A stretch of 64,000 bases of DNA from Bog-756 sp963704585 (GTDB lineage: Bacteria > Actinomycetota > Acidimicrobiia > Acidimicrobiales > RAAP-2): positions 2,418,001 to 2,482,000 of the forward strand of contig OY969919.1 in NCBI GenBank assembly GCA_963704585.1, in the 5' to 3' direction. Below, in pieces: positions 44,732 through 53,736 of the stretch. The translations under genes and the position numbers were made by a program. Numbering within the stretch: position 1 is the first letter of the stretch; the number at the start of each line of letters is the position of its first letter. The notes below the pieces were generated by a model. The model saw only the letters and a list, made by a program, of their open reading frames with translations, had not been told where the DNA came from and searched no databases.

Positions 44732-45942
44732 GGTCGGGTGAACGCCGGCGACCGGTTGCCATCGGGCACGCCTTCGTAGGGAGCGGCGAGCTCGGCGACG
44801 GTCGGACCGACGCGGTCGGCGATCGGCTGGAGGCGGTCGAGATCGAAACCGTAGAGCGCGGCCGCGTTCCCGCCGACCAGCTTGCGAAGTTCCGAGTGGT
44901 CCACGCCGTGGAACGCGCGGCGGAGGCCCTCGCGCGTGTTCGGATACGTCGACTCGTCGTGGGGGTAGTCGCTGCCCCACATGAACCGGTCGACGCCGAG
45001 GTCGTGGCGGGCCGCGGCCTCGACCGGCGACGGGAAGCTGACGCCGACCCAGCAGTTGCGCCGGAAGTACTCGCTCGGCTTGAGCGGCAGGAGGTCCTCG
45101 GCGTCGTACGTGAGCTCACCGATTCGTCCGACGCGCCGCATCTGGCCGTGGAACGAGTCGAGCTGGGCAAGCGTGGGTGCGATCCACGACGCGCCCTGCT
45201 CGGTGAGCGCGAAGCGCAGACCGGGGAAGCGCTCGAAGACGCCGCCGACGATGAGCTGGGTGAGCGGACGGCGGGAGAAGAACGTGGTCTCCATGATCCA
45301 GAGCAACCCGGCGGCCGGGTAGGGCCCGTAGTCAGGCATCCCCGCACCACCCGAATGTGTGTTGACGACGACTCCGAGCTCCTCACAGGCGCGCCAGAGC
45401 GGGTCGTACTCGGGTGCGTAGAGGGGCCGGAGGTGGGGCATGTCGTCGGGGACCGGCTGGACGAGGACGCCGCCCCGCAGCCCGTGCTCGTGGCACCAGC
45501 GCACATCCGCGATCGCGTCGTCGAGGTCGTTGAGGAAGATCTGGCCGATCCCCGCCCGGCGGTCGGGCAGTGAGGCGCACCAGTTCGCCAGCCACCGGTT
45601 GTGGGCGCGGATGCCGGCGAGGCGGAGCTCGTAGTCGTCGGGCGCGGGAGGCCGCGCGATCACGGCGCCGGTCGGGAAGAACGGGGGGATCGTGTTGGGG
45701 AAGAGCACCTCGGCGACGACGCCGTCGTCCTCGAGCTCGGCAATGCGCCGGTCGTCGTCCCAGTTCCGGTTCCGGGTGCCGCCGGTGAGGTCCTTGAACG
45801 GGTTCGAGTACGCGGCGCGCCACTCGTCGAACGCCTCGAGGTACCGCGTCTCGAGGTACGACCGGTACTGCTCGTGGTTGGCGCCTGCGTGGCAGTCGGC
45901 CGAGACGAGGACGAGGTGCCGGTCGTCCGTTGCAGGGCTCAC
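44728..45942 (-). CDS. Amidohydrolase-family (amidohydrolase_2) enzyme
   Basis: 404 residues from the GTG at 45942. A metal-binding DxH-type start (SADCHAGAN), NTHSGGAG, and WGSDYPHDESTYP near the C-terminus match the ACMSD-like amidohydrolases that act on aromatic or other carboxylated substrates. It is coupled by four-base overlaps on both sides. The real substrate cannot be read from the sequence. Confidence 0.83.
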   Translation of the reverse strand: MSPATDDRHLVLVSADCHAGANHEQYRSYLETRYLEAFDEWRAAYSNPFKDLTGGTRNRNWDDDRRIAELEDDGVVAEVLFPNTIPPFFPTGAVIARPPAPDDYELRLAGIRAHNRWLANWCASLPDRRAGIGQIFLNDLDDAIADVRWCHEHGLRGGVLVQPVPDDMPHLRPLYAPEYDPLWRACEELGVVVNTHSGGAGMPDYGPYPAAGLLWIMETTFFSRRPLTQLIVGGVFERFPGLRFALTEQGASWIAPTLAQLDSFHGQMRRVGRIGELTYDAEDLLPLKPSEYFRRNCWVGVSFPSPVEAAARHDLGVDRFMWGSDYPHDESTYPNTREGLRRAFHGVDHSELRKLVGGNAAALYGFDLDRLQPIADRVGPTVAELAAPYEGVPDGNRSPAFTRP

Positions 45943-47177
45943 CGGAGGAATGCATCCACCGTCGACCAGACGTAGTCGACGTCCGAGTCGTCGAGTCCGT
46001 GGTTCGAGGGGAGCACCAGCCCCTGCTCCATCACACGCGTCGCGTTCGGCAGGCCGCCAGCCGGCAGGTGCCACGGAACCGAGTGGAAGGCCGGCTGGCG
46101 CGTCACGTCGCCGGTCCAGACCATCCGGGTGTCGACGCCGTTCAACTCGAGGTGCTGCTGGAGCTCGGAACGGCGGACACCGGACTCGGGACGGAGGAGC
46201 ACGGGGAACATGTGCCACGCGGTCTCCACGCCCTCGGTCGTCCGCGGCAGTACGAAGACGTCCGGCCGCGAGCCGAAGTGCGCGCAGAGCCGTTCGAAGT
46301 TCCGTCTGCGTCGGGCGAGGTTGTCCGGGAGCTTCGCAAGCTGGACGAGGCCGAACGCGGCCGAGAGCTCGGAGGGCTCGAAATTCCACCCGACCTCGTC
46401 GAAGACGAAGAGGTTGTCGTACTCGAGATCGCCGTCGATCGTCGAGAAGAACCGATCGCCGCGTCCGCGGGCGGAGCCGAAGAGCTGGACCTCCGACCGG
46501 CGCCCCCACCGTCGCAGCAGGAGGCAGCGGTCGGCCAGCGTCTCGTCGTCGAGGAGGACCATGCCCCCGGTGCCCGCCGCCGTGATGATGTGGCTGAGCG
46601 CGAACGAGGTGACCGAGAGGTCGGAGCGCAGGCCCGTCGGCGTGCCGCGCAGTGTCGTGCCGAGCGCGTCGCACGAGTCCTCGACGACCAGGAGCCCGTG
46701 GCGGTCGGCGATCGAGCGGATCGCGTCCCAGTCGGGCGCGTTGCCGATGAGGTTGGGCACGAGGAGCGCCTTCGTGCGCGGGGTGACCATCTCCTCGATG
46801 CCCGCGACGTCGACGGTGTACGTGTCGGGCTCGACGTCGACGAGCGCGGGGACGATCCCTGCCCGGATCAACGGTGCGATGTCCGTCGAGAAGGTGACCG
46901 ACGAGGTCACGACCTCGTCCCCCGGCTGCAGCCCGAGCAGCGCGACCGCGAGCTCGAGGGCGGAGGACCCGGAGTTGACCATGACCCCGCGGCGCTTGCC
47001 GAAGAGCGCGGCGACGCCCTCCTCGAACGCGCGGACGTGTCTCCCGATGCGCAGCGCCTGTGGGCCGCCGCGCAGGACCGCGGTCACCGCCTCGATCTCG
47101 CGCTCGTCGTGGACGCTCCCGGCGTAAGGGATGCGCCGGGCGGTCGACGTTCCGCCGGTGTCCGCCTCCGCGTTCAC
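45939..47177 (-). CDS. DegT/DnrJ/EryC1-family protein with His in place of the PLP lysine
   Basis: 412 residues with the fold of sugar aminotransferases: NSGSSALELAV, EDSCDALGT and the C-terminal VLPSNHGL. At the Schiff-base position the motif SFALSHIITAAGTGGM carries H196 instead of lysine. His at this site is known in PMP-dependent sugar 3-dehydrases (ColD and RfbH type). That suggests dehydration rather than transamination. It leads a coupled operon with an amidohydrolase and an SDR, an unusual company for a sugar enzyme. Confidence 0.78.
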   Translation of the reverse strand: MNAEADTGGTSTARRIPYAGSVHDEREIEAVTAVLRGGPQALRIGRHVRAFEEGVAALFGKRRGVMVNSGSSALELAVALLGLQPGDEVVTSSVTFSTDIAPLIRAGIVPALVDVEPDTYTVDVAGIEEMVTPRTKALLVPNLIGNAPDWDAIRSIADRHGLLVVEDSCDALGTTLRGTPTGLRSDLSVTSFALSHIITAAGTGGMVLLDDETLADRCLLLRRWGRRSEVQLFGSARGRGDRFFSTIDGDLEYDNLFVFDEVGWNFEPSELSAAFGLVQLAKLPDNLARRRRNFERLCAHFGSRPDVFVLPRTTEGVETAWHMFPVLLRPESGVRRSELQQHLELNGVDTRMVWTGDVTRQPAFHSVPWHLPAGGLPNATRVMEQGLVLPSNHGLDDSDVDYVWSTVDAFLR

Positions 47178-47235
47178 GGGAACCGCGTGCTCGCAGGGCG
47201 CACGAGGCGCACGGGGGCTGTGCGGGGAGCGGCCC

Positions 47236-47733
47236 TCACGAGGCGAGCTCCTCGTCGCCCCGGCGGAACGGGACCTCGCGGAGGCCGTCCACGAAACGGG
47301 GGAGGAGGGTCGCGAACCGACGCCGGTCCTGGTCCGACCATCCGGCGAGGACGTCGGCGAGATGCCGGTCGCCGAGATCGCCGAAGCGCCGGCTGACCGC
47401 GACGCCGCGCGCCGTCGCCGAGACGACGCTCACCCGCCCGTCCTCGGGGTCCCGCGCACGGTTCACCAACCCCTCGTCCTCGAGCTGGCGGACCTGCCTG
47501 CCGGCCGCGGCCGGATCCATCTGCGCCAGCCGTGCGAGCTCGCCCGTCGCGAGGGGACCGGTCTGCTCGAGGCGCCGGAGGAGCAGGAGCCCGGGCTGGG
47601 AGATCGCGACCCCGGCGGCGGTCGCACGGCGGGTGTGCACCTTGCGGCTCGTGTGGAGCCGGAGGAGGCGGCCGAGCGCCCGCTCGATCGTGGCGAGGTC
47701 GGCGTCTGCGGCACCGGGTCGGAGAGGGCCCAC
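47236..47733 (-). CDS. MarR-family transcriptional regulator
   Basis: 165 residues with the MarR winged-helix pattern (LATGELARLAQMDPAAAGRQ, then RQLEDEGLVNRARDPEDGRVSVVSATARG). It lies 58 bases upstream of the DegT-amidohydrolase-SDR operon on the same strand and probably controls it. The product is a repressor by family; the ligand is unknown. Confidence 0.85.
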   Translation of the reverse strand: MGPLRPGAADADLATIERALGRLLRLHTSRKVHTRRATAAGVAISQPGLLLLRRLEQTGPLATGELARLAQMDPAAAGRQVRQLEDEGLVNRARDPEDGRVSVVSATARGVAVSRRFGDLGDRHLADVLAGWSDQDRRRFATLLPRFVDGLREVPFRRGDEELAS

Positions 47734-47824
47734 GTGACGAACGTAGACTAGTTGTAAGACTCAGTCAAATAAATGGGACCGCGCCGGCAGGCGACACGCT
47801 GACGACGGTCCGCATGTGCTCGGC

Positions 47825-48139
47825 TCACCCCGTCTGGTCGTCCCTCGGGAGCTCGGTCGCCTCGGCGTCGATCACGCCACCGGGAGCGTCGATCACGCCA
47901 CCCCGCCACATCGCCTCGCGACGGGCGCGTCGCCTCGGGCTCAGCGCGAGCGCGATGCGGTCGTAGGCGAGCACCAGCAGGCCGAGCACCAGGGCCGTGC
48001 CGGCGATCGCGAGGAGGACGACCGCGCCGGCCACGACGGCGAGCACCGCCAGCACCACGAAGACCACGAGCAGCACCGAGCCGAGGCATCCGGAGCCGAC
48101 GCCGGGGCGCCCGCCGGTGGACACGGAGACGCGTGGCAT
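47825..48139 (-). CDS. Small two-span membrane protein, unknown
   Basis: 104 residues with a glycine-rich start, two adjacent hydrophobic spans (VLLVVFVVLAVLAVVAGAVV and GTALVLGLLVLAYDRIAL), a basic stretch (RRRARREAMW) and a small duplication near the end (GGVIDAPGGVIDA). No family is recognised. Confidence 0.55.
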   Translation of the reverse strand: MPRVSVSTGGRPGVGSGCLGSVLLVVFVVLAVLAVVAGAVVLLAIAGTALVLGLLVLAYDRIALALSPRRRARREAMWRGGVIDAPGGVIDAEATELPRDDQTG

Positions 48140-48143
48140 CGTG

Positions 48144-48557
48144 CTAACCGGAGCCTGGCTGGTCCGGCGGGTGGTAGGTGGCCTCGATCCGGGTCGGCCC
48201 GTACTTCCAGACCTGATAGTTCCCGACCTGTCCGAGGAGCTTGCACGCGCCGAGGATCGAGCACCCGGCAGGCAGGATGCCCACGACGGGCACGGTCTGG
48301 CCGCCGAACGCGACGTCCTGCGCGCCGTGCACCGGCCGGTTGGTTCCCGTGTAGTAACAGGTCAGCGGGTCCTTCGACGCGCAGGTGATCGAGTACGGAT
48401 CGACCGTTGCGGTGCTGCCTGCCGTCGTCGGGGAGGAATGACGCAGCCAGCTGAACAAGATCAACGCGATCGCCGCCACCGCCACCGCCACCATGAAGAC
48501 GAATCGGAAACGGGAGTTCGAGTCCCTGTCCACCAGCCTGAGCCCCTCCGCTACCAC
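48144..48557 (-). CDS. Membrane-anchored small protein with four cysteines, unknown
   Basis: 137 residues with one hydrophobic anchor (FRFVFMVAVAVAAIALILFSWL) and an external domain with cysteine pairs (ITCASKDPLTCYY and GCSILGACKLL). It ends five bases before the next gene on the same strand begins, so the two may be one unit. No family is recognised. Confidence 0.6.
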   Translation of the reverse strand: MVAEGLRLVDRDSNSRFRFVFMVAVAVAAIALILFSWLRHSSPTTAGSTATVDPYSITCASKDPLTCYYTGTNRPVHGAQDVAFGGQTVPVVGILPAGCSILGACKLLGQVGNYQVWKYGPTRIEATYHPPDQPGSG

Positions 48558-48702
48558 CCGTGCCGCAGCGAATGCTCCTGCAGCCCGGCCGGGTCGCTCC
48601 CCGCCGTCACCACGACGTGTCCGGCCATCATGCCCGGAGCACGAGCCGTTGGGACGGCATGACCCGCTCCCGGTCGGAGGCGGTCGTCTCGCCGGTCGGG
48701 GG

Positions 48703-49120
48703 CTACTTCTTGGTCTCCCAGAAGATCGTGTCGATCTCGGCGATCTCGGCGAGCAGGCGGTCGCCCACCGCGACGTCGTTGGTCTTCTTCGCCTCGCCGG
48801 CCGTCTTGGTGGCCTTCCAGAAGAGCTCGTGGAGCTGGGGGTGCTTCTCGACGTGCTCCGGCTTGAAGTAGTCGGTCCACAGCACCCAGAGGTGGTGCTT
48901 GACCAGCTCCGCCGCGCTCCTCCTTGATGATCGTGGCCCGGACCTTGAAGGTGTCGTCGTTCGAGGCGTTGGCCTTCTCCATCGTGGCCTTGACCGACTC
49001 GGCCTCGATGCGGGCCTGCGCCGGGTCGTACACACCGCAGGGAAGGTCGCAGTGCGCGTGGACCGTCCGCGGCGGGTCGAGGCGGTCGACGAGGGCGAGC
49101 AGGTGGTCTGCGATGCGCAT
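48703..49120 (-). CDS. sodN: Nickel superoxide dismutase, broken by a one-base insertion
   Basis: From the ATG at 49120 (AAGGAG seven bases before) the frame encodes a 22-residue leader and then HCDLPCGVYDPAQARIEAES, with the nickel hook H23, C24 and C28. The second half (AELVKHHLWVLWTDYFKPEH ... IDTIFWETKK) is in another frame. The two join if one base is removed near 48908-48914. The enzyme turns superoxide into oxygen and peroxide. It diverges from the maturation protease gene. The break is either a read error or inactivation. Confidence 0.88.
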
Positions 49121-49300
49121 GGCGGTGCTCCTTCTTGGGGTCTCGTGGACTCGGTCCGTCTGCCCGGACACGTGGTGCGGCCTGCGAATGGGACAGACTG
49201 GGACGTGGTGCCGTCTCCGGTCACCTTATCCACCCCGGTGACCTGCCGGTCCAGCTCGTCGGGTGCGGGTCGCCGCAGGGCGCGGGGTGGGCCGACCGGT

Positions 49301-49744
49301 GTGCCCGGCGCACTCGTGACCGCGCTCCTGACCGCGGTCGGCGCCGTCCTGCTCGCTGCGGTGGCACGGCGCCTCCTGCACCGGGTGGAGGTCGTCGGCA
49401 CCTCGATGGCGCCGACCTTCCTCCCCGGCGACCGGCTCCTCGTGCTCTCATACCCGCTCCCGCTCCCGCTCCCGCTCCCGCGCCAGCCCTGGCCCCGGCC
49501 CGGAACGGTCGTCGCCGTCCGGGATCCGCGGGATCCCGTGCGCCTGCTGCTCAAGCGCGTGACCGTCCTGCACCCGGCCGACCGCACCCTGGAGGTCGTG
49601 GGCGACGGTCCGGCGAGCACCGACAGCCGCGCGTTCGGGCCCGTCCCCCTCTCGTCCCTGGTGGGTCGTGCCGTCTACCGGTATGCGCCGCCCGGGCGCA
49701 GCAGCCGGGGGCCATGGCCCACGGGGTACGATCGATCGCGATGA
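49301..49744 (+). CDS. sodX: Nickel SOD maturation protease (S26-type)
   Basis: 147 residues from the GTG at 49301 (49316 is an alternative). One hydrophobic N-terminal segment is followed by the signal-peptidase-like dyad: serine in GTSMAPTFLPGD and lysine in LLLKRVTVL. This family removes the SodN leader. A Pro-Leu repeat from a CTCCCG hexamer run lies at 49453-49482. It diverges from sodN and is coupled to the next gene by an ATGA overlap. Confidence 0.85.
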   Translation: MPGALVTALLTAVGAVLLAAVARRLLHRVEVVGTSMAPTFLPGDRLLVLSYPLPLPLPLPRQPWPRPGTVVAVRDPRDPVRLLLKRVTVLHPADRTLEVVGDGPASTDSRAFGPVPLSSLVGRAVYRYAPPGRSSRGPWPTGYDRSR

Positions 49745-50277
49745 GCACGGATCCCGACGTCCTCGGCCGCCTGCTGACGAGCAGCTACCTCGACGGCGTC
49801 GACCAGCGACCGCTCGAGGAGATCCGCGTGATGCGGTCCGAGTGCCAGCAGGCCGAGGTCGAGCTCTCGTACTTGCGCCGCCTCGTCCAGGGGCGCCTCG
49901 ACATCGTGCTCGCCTTTCTCGCGCCGGAAGGGGGCTCGGCCCCCGATCTCTCTGCCCTGGTCGACAACCTTGCCGTGATCCTGGCCGGGCCCTCCCGACC
50001 GGCCGGCCCCGGTCACCTCCCGATGCTGCTGACTCCGGACACCGACGAGACGGAGCTCACGGCCGAGCTCGACGCGATCCTCGACGCGGACGAGATCGCC
50101 TCCCTCGCCGACCTCGACGAGGACGCACTCCGCGACGTGGCATCGCGGCTGGAAGCGCTCGAGACGCGGGTCTCCCACGACCGGCGTGCGCTCCACGAGC
50201 GCATCGACCGGCTCCAGGCGGAGCTCGTCGAGCGCCACAAGACGGGCCGTGCCTCCGTCGACGGACTCATCGGGTGA
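49741..50277 (+). CDS. RsiG-like c-di-GMP-binding anti-sigma protein
   Basis: 178 residues, mainly helical. The first helix carries the RsiG signature E(X)3S(X)2R(X)3Q(X)3D as E39, S43, R46, Q50, D54 (EVELSYLRRLVQGRLD). The second helix carries the same spacing with one change: E141, S145, R148, H152, D156 (ETRVSHDRRALHERID). In Streptomyces RsiG holds the sigma factor WhiG in a c-di-GMP-dependent complex. No WhiG homologue is in the window. It overlaps sodX by four bases. Confidence 0.8.
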   Translation: MSTDPDVLGRLLTSSYLDGVDQRPLEEIRVMRSECQQAEVELSYLRRLVQGRLDIVLAFLAPEGGSAPDLSALVDNLAVILAGPSRPAGPGHLPMLLTPDTDETELTAELDAILDADEIASLADLDEDALRDVASRLEALETRVSHDRRALHERIDRLQAELVERHKTGRASVDGLIG

Positions 50278-50308
50278 GCCGGGCTTCCGGTCCGAAGGCA
50301 GCCTGATC

Positions 50309-50896
50309 ATGAAGGAGCTGCCGGACCGGTTCAACGAGCTCGGCTCGTTCATCCGCGAGCAGCGGAGCTCGGCCAGGCTCTCGCTGCGGCGGCTCTCGGA
50401 GCTCGCCGGCATCTCCAACCCGTACCTGAGCCAGATCGAGCGCGGGCTTCGACGCCCCTCCGCCGAGATCCTCCAGCAGATCGCGAAGGCGCTGCGCATC
50501 TCCGCCGAGACGCTCTACGTGCAGGCCGGCATCCTCGAGAAGCCGACCGGCGACACCGACCTCTCGCGCCACATCTTCGCCGACCACCACTTGACCGAGG
50601 AGCAGCGCCAGGCGCTCCTGCGGATCTACCTCTCCTTCCGTCACGAGAACGAGGACCTCGAAGCGCAGGACGACCCGGACACCGCGGGCGTCGAAGGCGC
50701 GGTCCCGGGACACGCACGCAACCATGCCGCGACGTCGTCCGAAACGCAGAGGCACACCGCGTCGCCGTCCGAGGCGAACCGGCGAGCCGGGTCACCGTCG
50801 CAGCGTGCGGTTTCCGACCGCTCGAGCGACGCGTCCGCCCAGGCGGCAGGGGGGAATCCCCACGTCGGAGGTGCCTCGGTCTCCGCTGCTGGCTGA
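50309..50896 (+). CDS. XRE-family regulator with a disordered tail
   Basis: 195 residues from the ATG at 50309. Residues 10-70 form a clear Cro/C1 helix-turn-helix (LSLRRLSELAGISNPYLSQIERGLRRPS). A helical segment (DHHLTEEQRQALLRIYLSF) follows, then a Ser/Ala/Glu/His-rich tail of about 80 residues that is probably unstructured. The gene is 31 bases downstream of the RsiG-like gene. Actinobacterial homologues often sit near mycothiol genes. Confidence 0.85.
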   Translation: MKELPDRFNELGSFIREQRSSARLSLRRLSELAGISNPYLSQIERGLRRPSAEILQQIAKALRISAETLYVQAGILEKPTGDTDLSRHIFADHHLTEEQRQALLRIYLSFRHENEDLEAQDDPDTAGVEGAVPGHARNHAATSSETQRHTASPSEANRRAGSPSQRAVSDRSSDASAQAAGGNPHVGGASVSAAG

Positions 50897-50926
50897 GGAC
50901 CGCCTCCCGGTAGGATCGCTCGCGGC

Positions 50927-52189
50927 ATGAGGCGCCTGGCCGTCCTTTCACTGCACACCTCGCCGCTCGCCCAGCCCGGCACGGGGGACGGAGGGGGGAT
51001 GAACGTCTACGTCCGCGAGCTCTCGGCCGCGCTCGCACACGCCGGGGTGATCTGCGACGTGTACACGCGGGCCTGGTCGGCCGACCTGCCGACGTCGGTG
51101 CGCATCGAGCCCGGCTTCCGCGTGCACCACATCTCCGCGGGACCGCCCACGCCGATGGCCAAGGAGGCCCTCCCCGACGTCCTCGAGGAGTTCGCGGACG
51201 GCGTCCTCAAGTCGATGGGCACGGCGGGAACGTTCGGGGGCGAGGAGGACCTCCCCTTCGACGCGGTCCACGCCAACTACTGGCTGAGCGGCGTCGCCGG
51301 CCATCTCATCAAGCACCAGCTCAACCTCCCGCTCGTGTCGACCTTCCACACGCTCGACCGGGTGAAGGCCGAGGCGAGTCCCGAGGAGGTCCGGGCGGAC
51401 TCCCCGCACCGGCGCGCCGAGGCGGAGGCGGCGGTCATCCGCTGCTCCGACACGATCCTCGCCTCGTGCTCGGTCGAGGCCGCCCAGATCTCCGATCTCT
51501 ATGCGGCCGACCCCGCGCGCATCCGCATCGTGGCGCCCGGCGTCGACCACACGTTCTTCGGTCCCGGCGACCGGCGGCAGGCGCGCCGCGCGCTCGGGAT
51601 GCCGCCCGGTGGACCGCTCCTCCTCTTCGTCGGCCGCATCCAGCCCCTGAAGGGCCTCGGCGCGGCGGTCGAGACCCTCGCGTCGCTGCTGCCCGACCAC
51701 CCTGACGCCCACCTCGTCGTCGTCGGCGGGCCGAGCGGTCCGCAGGGCGAGGAGGAGCTGGTCCGGATCCACTCGATGGTCGCCGCGCTCGGTCTCGGCG
51801 ACCGGGTCGTCTTCGTGCCACCCCGTCCCCACGAGCTGCTCTCCACCTACTACCGCGCGGCCGACGTCTGCCTCGTGCCGAGCCGGTCGGAGTCGTTCGG
51901 GCTGGTGGCGCTCGAGGCCGCGGCGTGCGGCGCGCCGGTGGTCGCCTCCGACGTGGGCGGTCTCCGCAGCCTCATCGACCACGGACGGACAGGGTTCCTC
52001 GTGGAGGACCCGACACCGGACGCGTTCGCCGCCTGGGTGCGGCAGATCCTCGCTGAACCGCTCCTCGCGGAACGCCTCGCGACCGGTGCGGTACTGCGCG
52101 CCCGCCGGTACACGTGGGCGAGGGCCGCGCACCTGCTGCGCGAGATCTACGCGGACCTGACGCTCGGCCGCCTGGTCGAGTGCTCGTGA
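50927..52189 (+). CDS. mshA: D-inositol-3-phosphate glycosyltransferase (mycothiol synthesis)
   Basis: 420 residues of a GT4 glycosyltransferase. The N-terminus HTSPLAQPGTGDGGGMNVYV, the middle STFHTLDRVK, and the C-terminal donor site SRSESFGLVALEAAACGAPVVAS (the E-x7-E type) match MshA. It joins GlcNAc to inositol phosphate, the first step of mycothiol synthesis. Start at ATG 50927. It overlaps the YbjN-like gene by four bases. Confidence 0.9.
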   Translation: MRRLAVLSLHTSPLAQPGTGDGGGMNVYVRELSAALAHAGVICDVYTRAWSADLPTSVRIEPGFRVHHISAGPPTPMAKEALPDVLEEFADGVLKSMGTAGTFGGEEDLPFDAVHANYWLSGVAGHLIKHQLNLPLVSTFHTLDRVKAEASPEEVRADSPHRRAEAEAAVIRCSDTILASCSVEAAQISDLYAADPARIRIVAPGVDHTFFGPGDRRQARRALGMPPGGPLLLFVGRIQPLKGLGAAVETLASLLPDHPDAHLVVVGGPSGPQGEEELVRIHSMVAALGLGDRVVFVPPRPHELLSTYYRAADVCLVPSRSESFGLVALEAAACGAPVVASDVGGLRSLIDHGRTGFLVEDPTPDAFAAWVRQILAEPLLAERLATGAVLRARRYTWARAAHLLREIYADLTLGRLVECS

Positions 52190-52716
52190 CCGACGCCCGC
52201 GACGATCACCGCGTCGAGCTCGTCGACGAAGAGGAACGTGCGGCGGTCTGCACGCGCATCGACGCGTGGACGGCGCGGGAGCTCGCATCCGGTGGGGCGC
52301 TCGTCGCAGTGGACCGGCAGCCGGGAGGCGACCCGGTGACCGGTGCGCCGCGGTGGTACCTGCGACTGCGCGGCGACGAGAAGGAGTACGTGACGGTCTG
52401 GCTCACGCTCGGCCAGCGGACGCTCCACCACGAGACGCAGTTCATGCCCGCCCCCGAGACGAACGTCGAGGCGACCTGGGAGTACCTGCTGCGCAAGCAC
52501 GCCGACTTCGCGGGCATCTGGTTCGCGCTGGGTCCCGAGGACGCGATCTACCTCGTCGGGCGCGTCCCGGTCCAGCAGGTCGACGACACCGAGCTCGACC
52601 GCATCGTCGGCGCGTCGCTCGCGTACACCGACGAGTGCTTCCCGACGGCCATGACGCTCGGCTACGAGGGCCGGTACCGCCGGCGTCCGCCGTCCGACCG
52701 CGCCGTCCGCGCCTGA
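52186..52716 (+). CDS. YbjN-domain protein
   Basis: 176 residues from the GTG at 52186, overlapping mshA. It has the chaperone-like YbjN fold features (VWLTLGQRTLHHETQFMPAP, then AYTDECFPTAMTLGYEG). YbjN genes often follow mshA in actinobacteria. The function of the family is unclear; coupling suggests a link to mycothiol or stress. Confidence 0.75.
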   Translation: MTDARDDHRVELVDEEERAAVCTRIDAWTARELASGGALVAVDRQPGGDPVTGAPRWYLRLRGDEKEYVTVWLTLGQRTLHHETQFMPAPETNVEATWEYLLRKHADFAGIWFALGPEDAIYLVGRVPVQQVDDTELDRIVGASLAYTDECFPTAMTLGYEGRYRRRPPSDRAVRA

Positions 52717-52778
52717 GTCGGCAGAGACCGCGTTCCTGCGCCGACCGGATCGTCACCGACAGATGGCGCGCTGCGCGT

Positions 52779-52878
52779 CGCACGCCGCGTGCGGCAGCGC
52801 GAACGTGGCCGCGTGCGGTCGCGCGAACGTCACCGTGTGAACGCGCGGACGTCACGGTGTGAACGGGGCGCGTCACAG
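52779..52878 (+). repeat. Imperfect 21-25-bp tandem repeats upstream of proC
   Basis: Four units: 52779-52803, 52804-52827, 52828-52849 and 52850-52870, the last two sharing CGTCAC and GTGTGAACG; a partial CGTCACAG follows. The spacing is near two helical turns. It lies in the gap between ybjN and proC and may bind a regulator or may be a variable-number repeat. Confidence 0.55.
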
Positions 52879-52944
52879 CGGGCCGTCGCGACCGGCGGGA
52901 CGCCCGCTCCGGGGGGCGCGCGACCCCGCTGGTAGCGTGCCGGC

Positions 52945-53736
52945 ATGGCACCGAAGCTCGTGATCGTCGGTGGCGGGCAGATGGGGTCCACGCTCGTGTC
53001 GGGCCTCCTCGCGTCCGGATGGGCGAGCGCGTCCGAGCTCGCGGTCAGCGAGCCCGACGCCGCGCGGCGGGCAGCGCTCGCCGGCGCGCACGAGGGGCTC
53101 GCGGTCGCGGAGCTCCCCGTCGCGGCGGACGACGCGGTGCTCGCGGTCAAGCCCGACGTCGCCGAAGCCGTGCTGCGCACGCTCGACGCGGTCGGCGTTC
53201 GGCGTGTGCTCTCGATCGTCGCCGGTCTCTCGACCGACCGACTCGAGGCGGCGCTCGGTCCGGGCACCGTGGTGGTGCGGGCGATGCCCAACACCCCCGC
53301 CCTGGTCGGTGCCGGCGTCGCCGCGATGGCGGGGGGCTCTGCGGCGACCGCGGCCGACCTCGACTGGGCCGAAGGGATCCTCGACGCGGTCGGCAGTGTC
53401 GTCCGCCTCCCCGAGCGCCACCTCGACGCCGTCACCGCGCTCTCGGGTTCGGGGCCCGCGTACGTCTTCTTGCTGGCCGAAGCCATGATCGACGGCGGGG
53501 TCGCAGCCGGGCTCACCCGCGACGTGAGCCGGGCGCTGGTGCTCGGGACCGTCCTCGGCGCCGCACGGATGATGACCGAGACGGGCGAGGACCCCGCCGC
53601 GCTCCGTGCGGCAGTGACCTCGCCGGGCGGCACGACGGCAGCGGCGATCCGCGTGCTCGAGCGCAAGGCGGTGCGCTCCACGTTCATCGAGGCGATCGCG
53701 GCCGCGGCCGAGCGCTCGCGACAGCTCGGCCGATGA
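52945..53736 (+). CDS. proC: Pyrroline-5-carboxylate reductase
   Basis: 263 residues. The Rossmann start VGGGQMGSTLVSGLLASGW binds NAD(P)H; RAMPNTPALVGAG and the C-terminal TSPGGTTAAAIRVLE are typical. It makes proline from pyrroline-5-carboxylate, the last step. Start ATG 52945. It is coupled to a lipoprotein gene by an ATGA overlap. Confidence 0.93.
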   Translation: MAPKLVIVGGGQMGSTLVSGLLASGWASASELAVSEPDAARRAALAGAHEGLAVAELPVAADDAVLAVKPDVAEAVLRTLDAVGVRRVLSIVAGLSTDRLEAALGPGTVVVRAMPNTPALVGAGVAAMAGGSAATAADLDWAEGILDAVGSVVRLPERHLDAVTALSGSGPAYVFLLAEAMIDGGVAAGLTRDVSRALVLGTVLGAARMMTETGEDPAALRAAVTSPGGTTAAAIRVLERKAVRSTFIEAIAAAAERSRQLGR

